DNA from: Algorimicrobium echini
Lineage (GTDB): Bacteria; Bacteroidota; Bacteroidia; Flavobacteriales; Flavobacteriaceae
Length of the DNA stretch: 64,000 bases
Direction of reading: 5' to 3'
NCBI RefSeq assembly: GCF_900115185.1
Contig: NZ_FOVN01000005.1
Span: 199,903 to 263,902, forward strand
A program made the translations under genes and the position numbers. Each line of letters begins with the position of its first letter. The stretch's first letter is position 1. The notes beneath the pieces were generated by a model. It was not told where the DNA came from. It worked only from the letters and a program-made list of their open reading frames with translations, and did not search any database. This document shows, one piece after another, positions 28,035 to 37,000 of the stretch.

Positions 28035-30327
28035 CTACTTATTCATATTTATTTGTTGCTTTTTGGGCGTGTTTGGAAAGCTTCAAGCACAAAAAATCAC
28101 GCCCAAAAAGCAACCTTTACAACTCATCTTACAAAGTATTGAGCAAGAATACCAATTATCGTTTTCTTATGCAGATACAACAATTGCCCAAAAGGTTCTA
28201 ATTCCACCCATCAAAAATATTTCAAAGGCAAGACTCATAGCCTATTTAGAAGCCGAGACACAGTTAATTTTTGAGGCTATATCAGAAAACAGTTATGCTG
28301 TTAGACCTATTGCGTTTTCAGACATTACCAAAACTCAATATTTAGATGAAGTGCTAATCAATAATTATTTAACTGAAGGGCTTTCAATACAAACCAATGG
28401 AACTGCTCATATTCAATTAAAATCATTTGGGATTTTACCTGGTTTGATAGAACCAGACATCTTACAAACCATTCAAGCCTTACCAGGAATTACCAGTATT
28501 GACGAACGCGTTTCTAATTTAAATATTCGTGGTGGTACAAACGATCAAAATCTCATACTTTGGAATGGCATTAAAATGTACCAATCAGGGCATTTTTTTG
28601 GATTGATTTCTGCTTTTAATCCATCATTAATTGATCGTGTTTTAATTTCAAAAAATGGATCTAGTGCGCAATTTGGCGATGGTGTTTCAGGAATTATAGA
28701 TATGTATAATTCCAATACCATCTCAAAAGATTTAGAAGTTGGTATTGGCGCTAATATGCTAGCAACTGATGCTTTTGCAGTTATTCCTATTTCAGAAAAA
28801 ATAGGTTTACAATTTGCTGGTAGACGCTCATTGACGGATGTTTTTAACACGCCAACTTACAAACAATACTTTAAACGAATTTTTCAAGATTCCAATTTAT
28901 CAAATCCAACGGAGACCGTAATTACCAATTCTGAAGAATTCTATTTTTATGATGTTTCTGCCAAACTGATTTATGATATTTCTGAAAATGATAAATTAGA
29001 AATCAGTTTTTTAAACATTGATAACGATTTAGACTACAAAGAAACGGCAACAGTTAATAACAGCCATACAATTTCAAACAGCCAACTTACTCAAGGTAGT
29101 TTGGCTGTTAATAGCAGATACACTAGAAATTGGACCTCTAAATTACAAACATCATTTCAAGCCTACTTTTCCACATACGATTTGTATGCTGAACATATGG
29201 ACTTGAGCAACAATCAAGAATTGATTCAAGAAAACAATGTTAAAGACGGAAGTTTAAAAGCCCAATTACTTTTTAATGTAGATGAACAATTGAATTATGA
29301 AGGCGGTTACCAGTATTCTGAAGTTGGCATTAGCAATTTAGAGGACGTTACCAACCCCAATTTTAGGCGCTACATAAAAGAAGTACTCCGAACACACGGT
29401 TTTTACAACGAGTTAAGTTATAAATCGAAATCTGGAAATACTCGTGCTCGGTTTGGTTTTCGAGCCAATTACATTGAAAAATTTTCAGATTTTTATTTTG
29501 AGCCACGTTTGAGCTTCAATCAAATAATTGCTAAAAACTTTAGAGTTGAAGTGTTGGCTGAACTTAAAAGCCAAACGACATCTCAAATTATTGATTTGCA
29601 AAACGATTTTTTAGGGATAGAAAAAAAACGTTGGATTCTAGCCAACAATAACGATATTCCGGTAATAAAAAGCCAACAAATATCAACAGGAATTCATTAT
29701 AACAAAAACCAATTAGTGATTAGCCTAGAGGCTTACTTAAAACAAGTTGACGGTATTACTTCCCGAAGTCAAGGATTTCAAAATCAATTTCAATACACCA
29801 ACTCTATTGGAGAATATACTATAACCGGATTGGACTTCTTAATTAATACACAATTTGAAAATTTTAGTACCTGGTTGAGTTATTCCTACAGTAAAAACAA
29901 CTATACTTTTTTAGACTTATTTGGTGGTAACAAATTTCCAAACAATGTAGATATTAAGCACCAATTGAATATCTCTGGAACCTATACTTTAAATCGTTTG
30001 AAATTAGCTATGGGTATGAATTGGCATTCAGGAAGGCCAAATACTATTTTAAATAATACTCAAACGGAAGCCAATGGCGTTTTAATTTATGAAGCACCCA
30101 ATGCCGAAAATTTACCAGATTATTGGCGAACAGACGTATCAGCCATCTATGATTTTAAACTTTCAAAAGACACCAAGGCCCAAGTTGGCGCTTCTATTTG
30201 GAACATTTTTGACACCGAAAATATCGTTAACAGTTATTATATCATGGACAGCAATAACCATGCAATTCAAGTAGAAAATGTCGCTTTAGGTTTAACTCCC
30301 AATTTATCATTTCGTGTATCCTTTTAG
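28024..30327 (+). CDS. TonB-dependent receptor with N-terminal STN domain
   Basis: A 767-residue outer-membrane receptor. Signal peptide to KLQAQ (about 23), then an STN signalling domain to about residue 85 (LQLILQSIEQEYQLSFSYAD), a plug domain (LPGITSIDERVSNLNIRGG, QFGDGVSGIIDM), and a beta-barrel ending in an aromatic residue (SFRVSF). The STN domain matches the FecR partner just upstream. It lacks the carboxypeptidase-like beta-sandwich usual in SusC proteins and has no SusD beside it, so it is FecA-like rather than a SusC. The start at 28024 is chosen because it begins the signal peptide. Confidence 0.92.
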   Translation: MKNSYLFIFICCFLGVFGKLQAQKITPKKQPLQLILQSIEQEYQLSFSYADTTIAQKVLIPPIKNISKARLIAYLEAETQLIFEAISENSYAVRPIAFSDITKTQYLDEVLINNYLTEGLSIQTNGTAHIQLKSFGILPGLIEPDILQTIQALPGITSIDERVSNLNIRGGTNDQNLILWNGIKMYQSGHFFGLISAFNPSLIDRVLISKNGSSAQFGDGVSGIIDMYNSNTISKDLEVGIGANMLATDAFAVIPISEKIGLQFAGRRSLTDVFNTPTYKQYFKRIFQDSNLSNPTETVITNSEEFYFYDVSAKLIYDISENDKLEISFLNIDNDLDYKETATVNNSHTISNSQLTQGSLAVNSRYTRNWTSKLQTSFQAYFSTYDLYAEHMDLSNNQELIQENNVKDGSLKAQLLFNVDEQLNYEGGYQYSEVGISNLEDVTNPNFRRYIKEVLRTHGFYNELSYKSKSGNTRARFGFRANYIEKFSDFYFEPRLSFNQIIAKNFRVEVLAELKSQTTSQIIDLQNDFLGIEKKRWILANNNDIPVIKSQQISTGIHYNKNQLVISLEAYLKQVDGITSRSQGFQNQFQYTNSIGEYTITGLDFLINTQFENFSTWLSYSYSKNNYTFLDLFGGNKFPNNVDIKHQLNISGTYTLNRLKLAMGMNWHSGRPNTILNNTQTEANGVLIYEAPNAENLPDYWRTDVSAIYDFKLSKDTKAQVGASIWNIFDTENIVNSYYIMDSNNHAIQVENVALGLTPNLSFRVSF

Positions 30328-30331
30328 TGTT

Positions 30332-31507
30332 TTAGTCTTTTTGCTTTTGATGCTTATTTTTTTGATGAATTTTACCAGCAAAATAGCCTAATAGAAACGG
30401 TAGGAAGAGTAAAACAGCAAACAACAGCACAATATAAAATAAAATTGTTCCTGTTAAATCTTTTACATGAATCATGGCTTCATCAACAACTCTCACAGAT
30501 ATTTCACTAGCTTCAAAAGCTACAGCTTTACGTTCTCTTAAAATAATACTGTCTAGAGCTATCCGTTCACGCCTTATAATTGTATCAATAGCCTGACGTT
30601 CTAGAGCCATTCGCTCACTAACCAGACCTATTTCAGAATTAAGAGCGTAAAACAGGTTCCGCATATCAGTTGAAAAAGATTTTAAAGCTACATGTAATTT
30701 GTCAGGCGTATTCTCGGCAATATCACTTAACCTATCTATTTTCATTTCAACGGTTGCCATCACATCTTTTATCTGCACGGAATCAAATCCTTTTTCTTTC
30801 AGTATTAATTCGGTATTCCATTTAAATTGTTTGCCAGCAGCATCAGTTGAATACGTGAGTTTATCTGAAAAATTTGTCATGACTTCCGACAGGGATCCAA
30901 CAGTTGTAAACGCCAAACTATCTGGCATTTTCAAGAACTCCACATAAGCTGATCGCACTGGATTATGCTTTAAATTAGCACTTGAAATTGGATTATCAGC
31001 TGCAAATTTAGAAGCAAAATCTTGATGTTTTAAGAACGCTTCTGATGTAAAAAACTGCCGTGCTTTTTTTTCAATATCCTCAACATTCTCTTGAGCAACT
31101 TGAGCGACATAGTCTGTATAATCGCCAAAATAGTCATGTGCTGCGCTTGTTTTCATAAAATTACGCACTTGTAACATATAGGTCCACGTATCCATTAAAG
31201 ACAGTTTAGGCGAACTCTGAAAAGCCGTATTTTTAAAGGTATTTAAGGTTTCAATTTTCCAACGATAGGCCAGCTTTTGCAAATTAGTATTGGCGGTTGT
31301 AGATATAATACTATCTGCAGCAAATTCAACACGGTTTGTAGCCTCTGTAACTAACGATTGCGTTAGCAAACGCATATTAAGCTCTTGTTTTGAGAGAGGT
31401 TCTTGAGCCGTTTCAATTTTTAATAAAGAGCAATTATTGAACATGCCACAAAATGACAGGACTAAAGCACAACGTTTAAGTGTTTTGAAAAAGACTAAAA
31501 GTTTCAC
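30332..31507 (-). CDS. Helical membrane-anchored protein, unrecognised
   Basis: A 391-residue protein I do not recognise. The N terminus has a hydrophobic segment followed by two cysteines (LSFCGMFNNC), so it might be a lipoprotein, but neither site is a good lipobox. The rest is almost all helix. Near residues 295-340 a repeated ER-x-A-x-D-x-I-I-x-RER pattern (ALERQAIDTIIRRERIALDS) suggests a coiled coil, and one strong membrane helix lies near 352-378 before a Lys/His-rich tail. It is convergent with the TonB receptor (stop codons 4 nt apart) and downstream of argS. Confidence 0.65.
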   Translation of the reverse strand: MKLLVFFKTLKRCALVLSFCGMFNNCSLLKIETAQEPLSKQELNMRLLTQSLVTEATNRVEFAADSIISTTANTNLQKLAYRWKIETLNTFKNTAFQSSPKLSLMDTWTYMLQVRNFMKTSAAHDYFGDYTDYVAQVAQENVEDIEKKARQFFTSEAFLKHQDFASKFAADNPISSANLKHNPVRSAYVEFLKMPDSLAFTTVGSLSEVMTNFSDKLTYSTDAAGKQFKWNTELILKEKGFDSVQIKDVMATVEMKIDRLSDIAENTPDKLHVALKSFSTDMRNLFYALNSEIGLVSERMALERQAIDTIIRRERIALDSIILRERKAVAFEASEISVRVVDEAMIHVKDLTGTILFYIVLLFAVLLFLPFLLGYFAGKIHQKNKHQKQKD

Positions 31508-31577
31508 ATACTTGGTATATACTATAAATATAGCACAAAAATGAAAAACTTTTTATAATCAGTTATAAAAAAGCAGT

Positions 31578-33356
31578 TTACATACGTTCAGGAACCCGAA
31601 TCCCTAATAAACCAAAGCCATTTTTAATAATTCGTGCAACAGACTGCGACAATTGAACTCGGAAAACCTTTTCATTTTCTGAATCAGCACCAAGAATTGA
31701 CACATTCTGGTAGAAGGAATTAAAACCTTTTACCAAATCATAAATATAGTTTGCAATTAATGCCGGACTATGATTAGTTGCCGCATTTTGAATAACTTCA
31801 GGAAATAATTCTATATGTTTAATAAGGTCGCGTTCTTTTTCGTGCAACGAAATAGTGGTAATAGGCTCGGAATACTTAAAATCTGCTTTTCTTAAAATAG
31901 CTTGAATTCGCGCATAAGTATATTGAATAAAAGGTCCTGTATTACCTTGAAAATCTACAGACTCTTTAGGGTCGAATAAAATACGTTTTTTAGGATCTAC
32001 TTTTAAAATGTAATATTTTAAAGCTCCCAAACCAATGGTTTTATAAAGGTCCTGTTTGTCATTTTCAGAGTAACCATCTAACTTTCCAAGTTCATTTGAA
32101 ATTTCTTCGGCAGTATCTGTCATGTCTTGCATTAAATCGTCAGCATCCACAACCGTTCCTTCGCGGCTTTTCATTTTTCCACTTGGCAAATCCACCATAC
32201 CATAACTTAAGTGGAATAAATTTTTAGCCCAATCAAAACCTAATTTTTTTAATATTAAAAATAAAACTTGAAAATGGTAATCCTGTTCGTTACCAACTGT
32301 GTAAACCATACCGCCAACATCTGGATAATCTTTAACACGCTGAATGGCTGTTCCAATGTCTTGCGTCATATAAACGGCTGTTCCGTCTGCGCGCAAAACA
32401 ATTTTTTCATCAAGACCATCATCTGTTAAATCACACCAAACGGACCCATCTTCTTTTTTGTAAAAAACACCTGTTTTTAATCCTTCGGCTACAAATTCTT
32501 TCCCTAGTAAATAGGTTTCACTTTCATAATACAGTTTATCAAAATCTACACCTAGATTTTGATAAGTTGTTTCAAAACCGCTATAAACCCAACCATTCAT
32601 CTTGTTCCAAAGGGCAACAACCGCTTCATCACCTGCTTCCCATTTAAGAAGCATATTTTGCGCTTCTATTAATATTGGTGCTTCCTGTTTGGCTTCGGTT
32701 TCCGTTTTCCCTTGATTAATGAGAACTTCAATTTCCTTTTTATATTCTTTATCAAACTTTACATAGTAGTTCCCTACCAGCTTATCGCCTTTTAAACCAG
32801 AAGATTCTGGAGTTTCGCCATTCCCAAAACGCTCCCAAGCCAACATACTCTTACATATATGAATCCCACGGTCGTTAATTATTTGAGTTTTATAAACTTT
32901 TTTTCCTGATGCTTTTAAAATTTCTGAAACACTGTATCCTAATAAATTATTTCGTATATGACCTAAATGCAAAGGCTTATTGGTGTTTGGAGACGAATAT
33001 TCAACCATTATGGCTTTAGCTTCTTCATTTGGAGTAACAAAACCAAAATTATGTTTTTGAGCCATATTATTGAAGAAATTCAGATAATAGGCTTCATTAA
33101 TTTCAACATTTAAAAACCCTTTAACCACGTTATAACCTGTAACAACATCCAGATTATCTTTTAAAAACTGACCTATTTGCTCACCAATTTGAGTCGGGTT
33201 GCCTTTAACTTCGCGCAGCATAGAAAAAACAACAATTGTTATGTCGCCAGGAAATTCTTTACGAGTTGCTTGAAATTCTACTGAAGAAATAGCTACATTA
33301 TAAATTGATTTTACCGCTTGTTTTACAGATTCTGAAAGGGTTTCTTGAAGATTCAT
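31578..33356 (-). CDS. argS: Arginyl-tRNA synthetase
   Basis: Class I synthetase charging tRNA-Arg, 592 residues. Has the N-terminal Add-1 domain, the HIGH-type motif PLHLGHIRNNLLG (near 132), the KMSK-type loop KMKSREGTVV, and an anticodon-binding helical domain ending in GIRVPERM. The last residues match the conserved ArgS C terminus, so the gene is complete. Confidence 0.97.
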   Translation of the reverse strand: MNLQETLSESVKQAVKSIYNVAISSVEFQATRKEFPGDITIVVFSMLREVKGNPTQIGEQIGQFLKDNLDVVTGYNVVKGFLNVEINEAYYLNFFNNMAQKHNFGFVTPNEEAKAIMVEYSSPNTNKPLHLGHIRNNLLGYSVSEILKASGKKVYKTQIINDRGIHICKSMLAWERFGNGETPESSGLKGDKLVGNYYVKFDKEYKKEIEVLINQGKTETEAKQEAPILIEAQNMLLKWEAGDEAVVALWNKMNGWVYSGFETTYQNLGVDFDKLYYESETYLLGKEFVAEGLKTGVFYKKEDGSVWCDLTDDGLDEKIVLRADGTAVYMTQDIGTAIQRVKDYPDVGGMVYTVGNEQDYHFQVLFLILKKLGFDWAKNLFHLSYGMVDLPSGKMKSREGTVVDADDLMQDMTDTAEEISNELGKLDGYSENDKQDLYKTIGLGALKYYILKVDPKKRILFDPKESVDFQGNTGPFIQYTYARIQAILRKADFKYSEPITTISLHEKERDLIKHIELFPEVIQNAATNHSPALIANYIYDLVKGFNSFYQNVSILGADSENEKVFRVQLSQSVARIIKNGFGLLGIRVPERM

Positions 33357-33375
33357 TTTTTCATTTTTAAGAGTG

Positions 33376-33383
33376 CAAAGATA
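33376..33383 (-). promoter_or_regulatory. -7 candidate of argS
   Basis: Minus-strand TATCTTTG, matching TAnnTTTG, 19 nt upstream of the argS start; the -33 part is unclear. Confidence 0.45.
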
Positions 33384-33840
33384 CTATTTTAATACAAGTT
33401 ATACAGGATATTTTTATTTAGAATTATTAATGTGGTGTTAATATTGGATTTCACCTTTAGTTATTTTAAGCCTAAAATTCAGGTTTTTACGATTTTAAAA
33501 AATTGGTCGTAACATTTTAATAAATCGGTTTAAAACCAACCCTAAAAACGACAAGACCACGCGTGCATTTCATCGACAAATGTGTCGTTATTCCAAGATA
33601 ATTACCGTTAGTCGGACAGGTGTTTTTCAGTTAAAATGACATTGTTCATTTCAACTAATTTATTGGTATTAAAACCTAAAAATTAGCATTTTATAACTCT
33701 TTTGCCAATTTTTGTGAAGTAAATGCTATTGATCCCAAATTAATGGGCTTTTAAACTAACTAACACATTACCTGCTTTAACGTTGTATCTCAAGAACTTA
33801 ATAAGGCTTGTTTATACTGCATTTTGCAGCTTATAATTGT
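33384..33840. other. Intergenic region upstream of the histidine kinase
   Basis: AT-rich gap between the divergent argS and the kinase. It holds one nonamer ACCGTTAGT (33604-33612), which fits the LytTR-type binding consensus. CGACA (33574-33578) and TGTCG (33583-33587) form a short inverted repeat within a GC-richer patch. No gene was recognised. Confidence 0.4.
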
Positions 33841-35907
33841 ATGAGGCAATTAATAACTTTATTATTATTTCTTTCTGTTTTTATTTGTTTTTCCCAAACA
33901 AAAGAGCAGGATAGCCTTACTATACAATTAGCCTTTCAAAAATCTGACACCTCGAAAGTTGAAACTTCTTTAAAGCTTATCAAATCGCTTTACAATAGTA
34001 AAGAATATGCTAAATCTTTAAAATTTATTTCCGAAAGTGAAAAACTTTCCAATGCCTTAAATTATCAAAAAGGAAATGCCGAAATAACCTATTACAAAGC
34101 ACTAATATTTGCTGAAAAAGGAGACTATATTAATGCCATAGACAACTATACAAAGTCTAAAGACTTATTTATTACCTTAAAAGATACTTTAAACATTGCG
34201 AAAGTGAATAACAGCATTGGTTTAATAGAGATTGCTCGTGGTAATTATAATAAAGGACTACAATATTCATTATCTGCTATTATTGAATTAGAAAAGCGAG
34301 GCCTAAAAAAAGAATTATGTTCCGCTTATAAAAATTTAGCCAATGCCTATGAGCATATTAACAACCGCTCGAAAGCAATTGAATTTAATTTAAAACGTCT
34401 TGAAATAGAAAAGGGATTAAATGACAAATCAGGCATTATTACAACCCATAAAAAGCTAGCCGAACTTTATTCCCTTGAAAAGGAAAACCGAAAAGCAATT
34501 GATTATTACGAAAAAGTGCTTCGAGATTTAAATGTTGAAAATGACTCGCTTAAAGGTGAAATTTTACCACGTTTGGGAGGAGAATATCTTCAATTTAAAG
34601 ATTATGATATTGCTGCTAATTATTTATTAGAAGGTTTAAAATTAAACAGGCAAACTGACAATCAGTTAGGTTTATTAATTTCGCTTAACAATTTAGGAAA
34701 ACTTAATTTACAACAAAATAGAACAACCAGTGCTGAAATTCAGTTGACAGAAGCGGCTAATATTGCTAAATCTTTAAAAAACGACCAACAGTTATTAATA
34801 AACTATAGATTAATGACCGTTTTAGATTCAACAAATAGAAACTACGAACGCGCTTTTGAATGGCAACGAAATTATTACAATCTTAAAAGAAAAATTGAAT
34901 TAGAAAATCTACCTCCTAAAGTGGAAACCACTTCTAACCTACCGTCTTTAACAGAAATTAATGCTATAAGTAAATCTGTTGAATCCAGTATTTTAGAGCA
35001 ACATAAACAAGAAAATTTTGAAAACGAGAAAAAACTCAACGATTTAAAACTTGTTTTTTATTTACTGTTAGCTGTTTTTGCCATTGTACTTACGTTTTTT
35101 GTTTTAGTTTATTCAAAACGAAATAGTCGTTTAAAATATACCCGAGATTTAGAAGAAAAAAATCAGAAAATAGAGTTACAAAATGCTGCTATTTTAGAAC
35201 AGACAAAACATCTTGAGGATATCAATAAAGTAAAAGATCGTTTGTTCTCAATTGTTTCACATGATTTAAAAGACTCCTTAACCTCTATTAAAGGGTTTAT
35301 TGATTTATTAAATGATGGCTCGCTGACACAATCAGAATTTAACTCATTGATTCCAGAATTAAGTGAAAATGCTAATAATGCATCATTATTACTTTTCAAC
35401 TTATTAAACTGGTCTAAATCTCAAATGCAATCGTTAGAGTCTAACCCTAGTTTATTTGATATTCAAGAAGTTTTTGAGGAAAAAACACATTTACTAGAAC
35501 AAAAAATAGAGAAAAAAGGAATAACACTAGTAAACCATACTTTACATGATTTTGTTTATGCAGATCAAAGTATGATTGAAATTGTTATTCAGAATTTACT
35601 AACCAATGCCATTAAGTTTAGTAAGCCAGGAGACACTATAACGGTTGCTAACCAAATTAGCAATGGACGATCTATAATTAGTATTTCAGATACTGGTGTT
35701 GGTATAGCGCCTGAAAATATTGACAAACTATTTAAGAATAGTACGTTTACAACTGTAGGAACCAGCAATGAAAAAGGAACTGGTTTAGGACTAACAATCT
35801 GTAAAGAATTAGTAGACCTTAATCATGGTAAAATTTGGGTGGAAAGCATCTTAAATAAGGGCACCACATTTTATATTGAGTTACCTAAATCAAACCCATT
35901 AGTCTAG
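33841..35907 (+). CDS. TPR-containing sensor histidine kinase
   Basis: A 688-residue membrane sensor. Signal peptide (to VFICFSQ, about 19), a periplasmic array of tetratricopeptide repeats to about 360, one membrane helix near 402-425, a short coiled coil, then the HisKA domain with the phosphoacceptor His in SHDLKDS (near 473), and the HATPase domain with N box QNLLTNAIKFS, G1 DTGVGI and G2 GTGLGL. No response regulator is adjacent, so it is an orphan. The ATG at 33841 begins the signal peptide; the frame is open 11 codons further. Confidence 0.92.
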   Translation: MRQLITLLLFLSVFICFSQTKEQDSLTIQLAFQKSDTSKVETSLKLIKSLYNSKEYAKSLKFISESEKLSNALNYQKGNAEITYYKALIFAEKGDYINAIDNYTKSKDLFITLKDTLNIAKVNNSIGLIEIARGNYNKGLQYSLSAIIELEKRGLKKELCSAYKNLANAYEHINNRSKAIEFNLKRLEIEKGLNDKSGIITTHKKLAELYSLEKENRKAIDYYEKVLRDLNVENDSLKGEILPRLGGEYLQFKDYDIAANYLLEGLKLNRQTDNQLGLLISLNNLGKLNLQQNRTTSAEIQLTEAANIAKSLKNDQQLLINYRLMTVLDSTNRNYERAFEWQRNYYNLKRKIELENLPPKVETTSNLPSLTEINAISKSVESSILEQHKQENFENEKKLNDLKLVFYLLLAVFAIVLTFFVLVYSKRNSRLKYTRDLEEKNQKIELQNAAILEQTKHLEDINKVKDRLFSIVSHDLKDSLTSIKGFIDLLNDGSLTQSEFNSLIPELSENANNASLLLFNLLNWSKSQMQSLESNPSLFDIQEVFEEKTHLLEQKIEKKGITLVNHTLHDFVYADQSMIEIVIQNLLTNAIKFSKPGDTITVANQISNGRSIISISDTGVGIAPENIDKLFKNSTFTTVGTSNEKGTGLGLTICKELVDLNHGKIWVESILNKGTTFYIELPKSNPLV

Positions 35908-35912
35908 TAAGG

Positions 35913-36845
35913 CTATGCCTTTGGTAGAAAAACTTCAGCCATCATACAACGTGCACTTCCGCCACCACAGGTTTCAATCGTTTCCAAAGAGCTAGACAAA
36001 ATTGGACAGTATTTTTCAATTTCAGCAATTTGTGCCGCTGTTAAACTTTTATGAGCTGCTTGACTCATTACTAAATAACGCTGGTTTGAATGTCCTTGTA
36101 CCTGCAACATATTTCCTGCAAAATGATGCATTTGAGCTTCAGAAATTGCTATAATACTTTTACCGTCTTCTTTTAAACTGTTAACAATTAATTTACGCTC
36201 TTTTTTATCATCAATACTATCTAAACAGATCACAGCAAATTTCTCGGCTAGACACATCATGACATTTGTGTGATAAATTGGTAAGCGTTTACCATCTACT
36301 GTTTGGTTGGCCGTAAATAAAAAAGGTGCATAATCAAAATCTTCACAAAACTCTATAAATAAATCTTCGTTAGCTCTTGCAGAAAGTGCACAATATGCTT
36401 TTTTATTAATTCTATCTAACAATAAACTTCCAGTACCTTCTAAAAAAACCCCTTCATTTTCAGCTTCTGTATAATCTATTATATTATTAATGATAAAGCC
36501 TTCTTCCTCTAAACGTAAAAATAAATCCTCACGTCTTTCAACGCGTCTGTTTTCAGCAAACATAGGATACAATGCCACATCACCGTTTTCGTGAAAACTA
36601 ACCCAATTATTGGGAAAAATGGAATCTGGAGCATCTAAAGACTCGATATCATCCTCCACAATAACGGAAACGCCTACTGCTCTTAATTTTTCAACGAATG
36701 CATCGAACTCTTCTTGTGCTTGACGATTAATTTCAGCATTTTTAAGATCTAACTCTTCCTGAAAGTAATTATTTACAGCCGTTTGTTCATTCATTCTAAA
36801 ATGAACTGGACGAATCATTAATATGGTGTTTGTTGTCTGTGGCAT
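35913..36845 (-). CDS. ctlX: Arginine deiminase-related protein, CtlX type
   Basis: A 310-residue enzyme of the amidinotransferase/guanidine-modifying fold. Features: MIRPVHFRMNEQTAVNN near the start, FEDDIESL-like acidic segment (VEDDIESLDAPDSIFPNNW) with the substrate Asp, HHFAGNMLQV with the catalytic His, and the nucleophile Cys in CGGGSARCMMAEV near the C terminus. The closest group is CtlX, 'citrulline utilization hydrolase type'. Arginine deiminase proper is longer. No arginine or citrulline genes lie around it except argS, so the substrate is inferred from family only. Confidence 0.85.
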   Translation of the reverse strand: MPQTTNTILMIRPVHFRMNEQTAVNNYFQEELDLKNAEINRQAQEEFDAFVEKLRAVGVSVIVEDDIESLDAPDSIFPNNWVSFHENGDVALYPMFAENRRVERREDLFLRLEEEGFIINNIIDYTEAENEGVFLEGTGSLLLDRINKKAYCALSARANEDLFIEFCEDFDYAPFLFTANQTVDGKRLPIYHTNVMMCLAEKFAVICLDSIDDKKERKLIVNSLKEDGKSIIAISEAQMHHFAGNMLQVQGHSNQRYLVMSQAAHKSLTAAQIAEIEKYCPILSSSLETIETCGGGSARCMMAEVFLPKA

Positions 36846-36949
36846 AACCTAAAATTTAAAATGCGAAATTATGATTTTTTAAAGAATCACAAGCAGGTTT
36901 AACAATAAAAAGTATTTGCTATTTATAGTTCAACGTACTCTAAAAACAC

Positions 36950-36975
36950 ATAAGGCTGCGATAACGCAGCCTTAT
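36950..36975. terminator. Terminator-like hairpin behind the haloperoxidase gene
   Basis: ATAAGGCTGCG ATAA CGCAGCCTTAT, an 11-bp perfect stem with a tetraloop, 25 nt after the stop of the minus-strand gene at 37001. The downstream T run is short. Confidence 0.7.
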
Positions 36976-37000
36976 GTAAGTTTATAATAAATTCAGTTTA

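Noticed and set aside
28024-30327. Receptor as a SusC-type polysaccharide transporter
   Set aside because: No SusD gene beside it, no carboxypeptidase-like N-terminal domain, and an STN domain with FecR partner point to FecA-like.
36950-36975. Perfect palindrome considered as an operator
   Set aside because: It sits after a stop codon in the position of a terminator and has hairpin geometry with a tetraloop.
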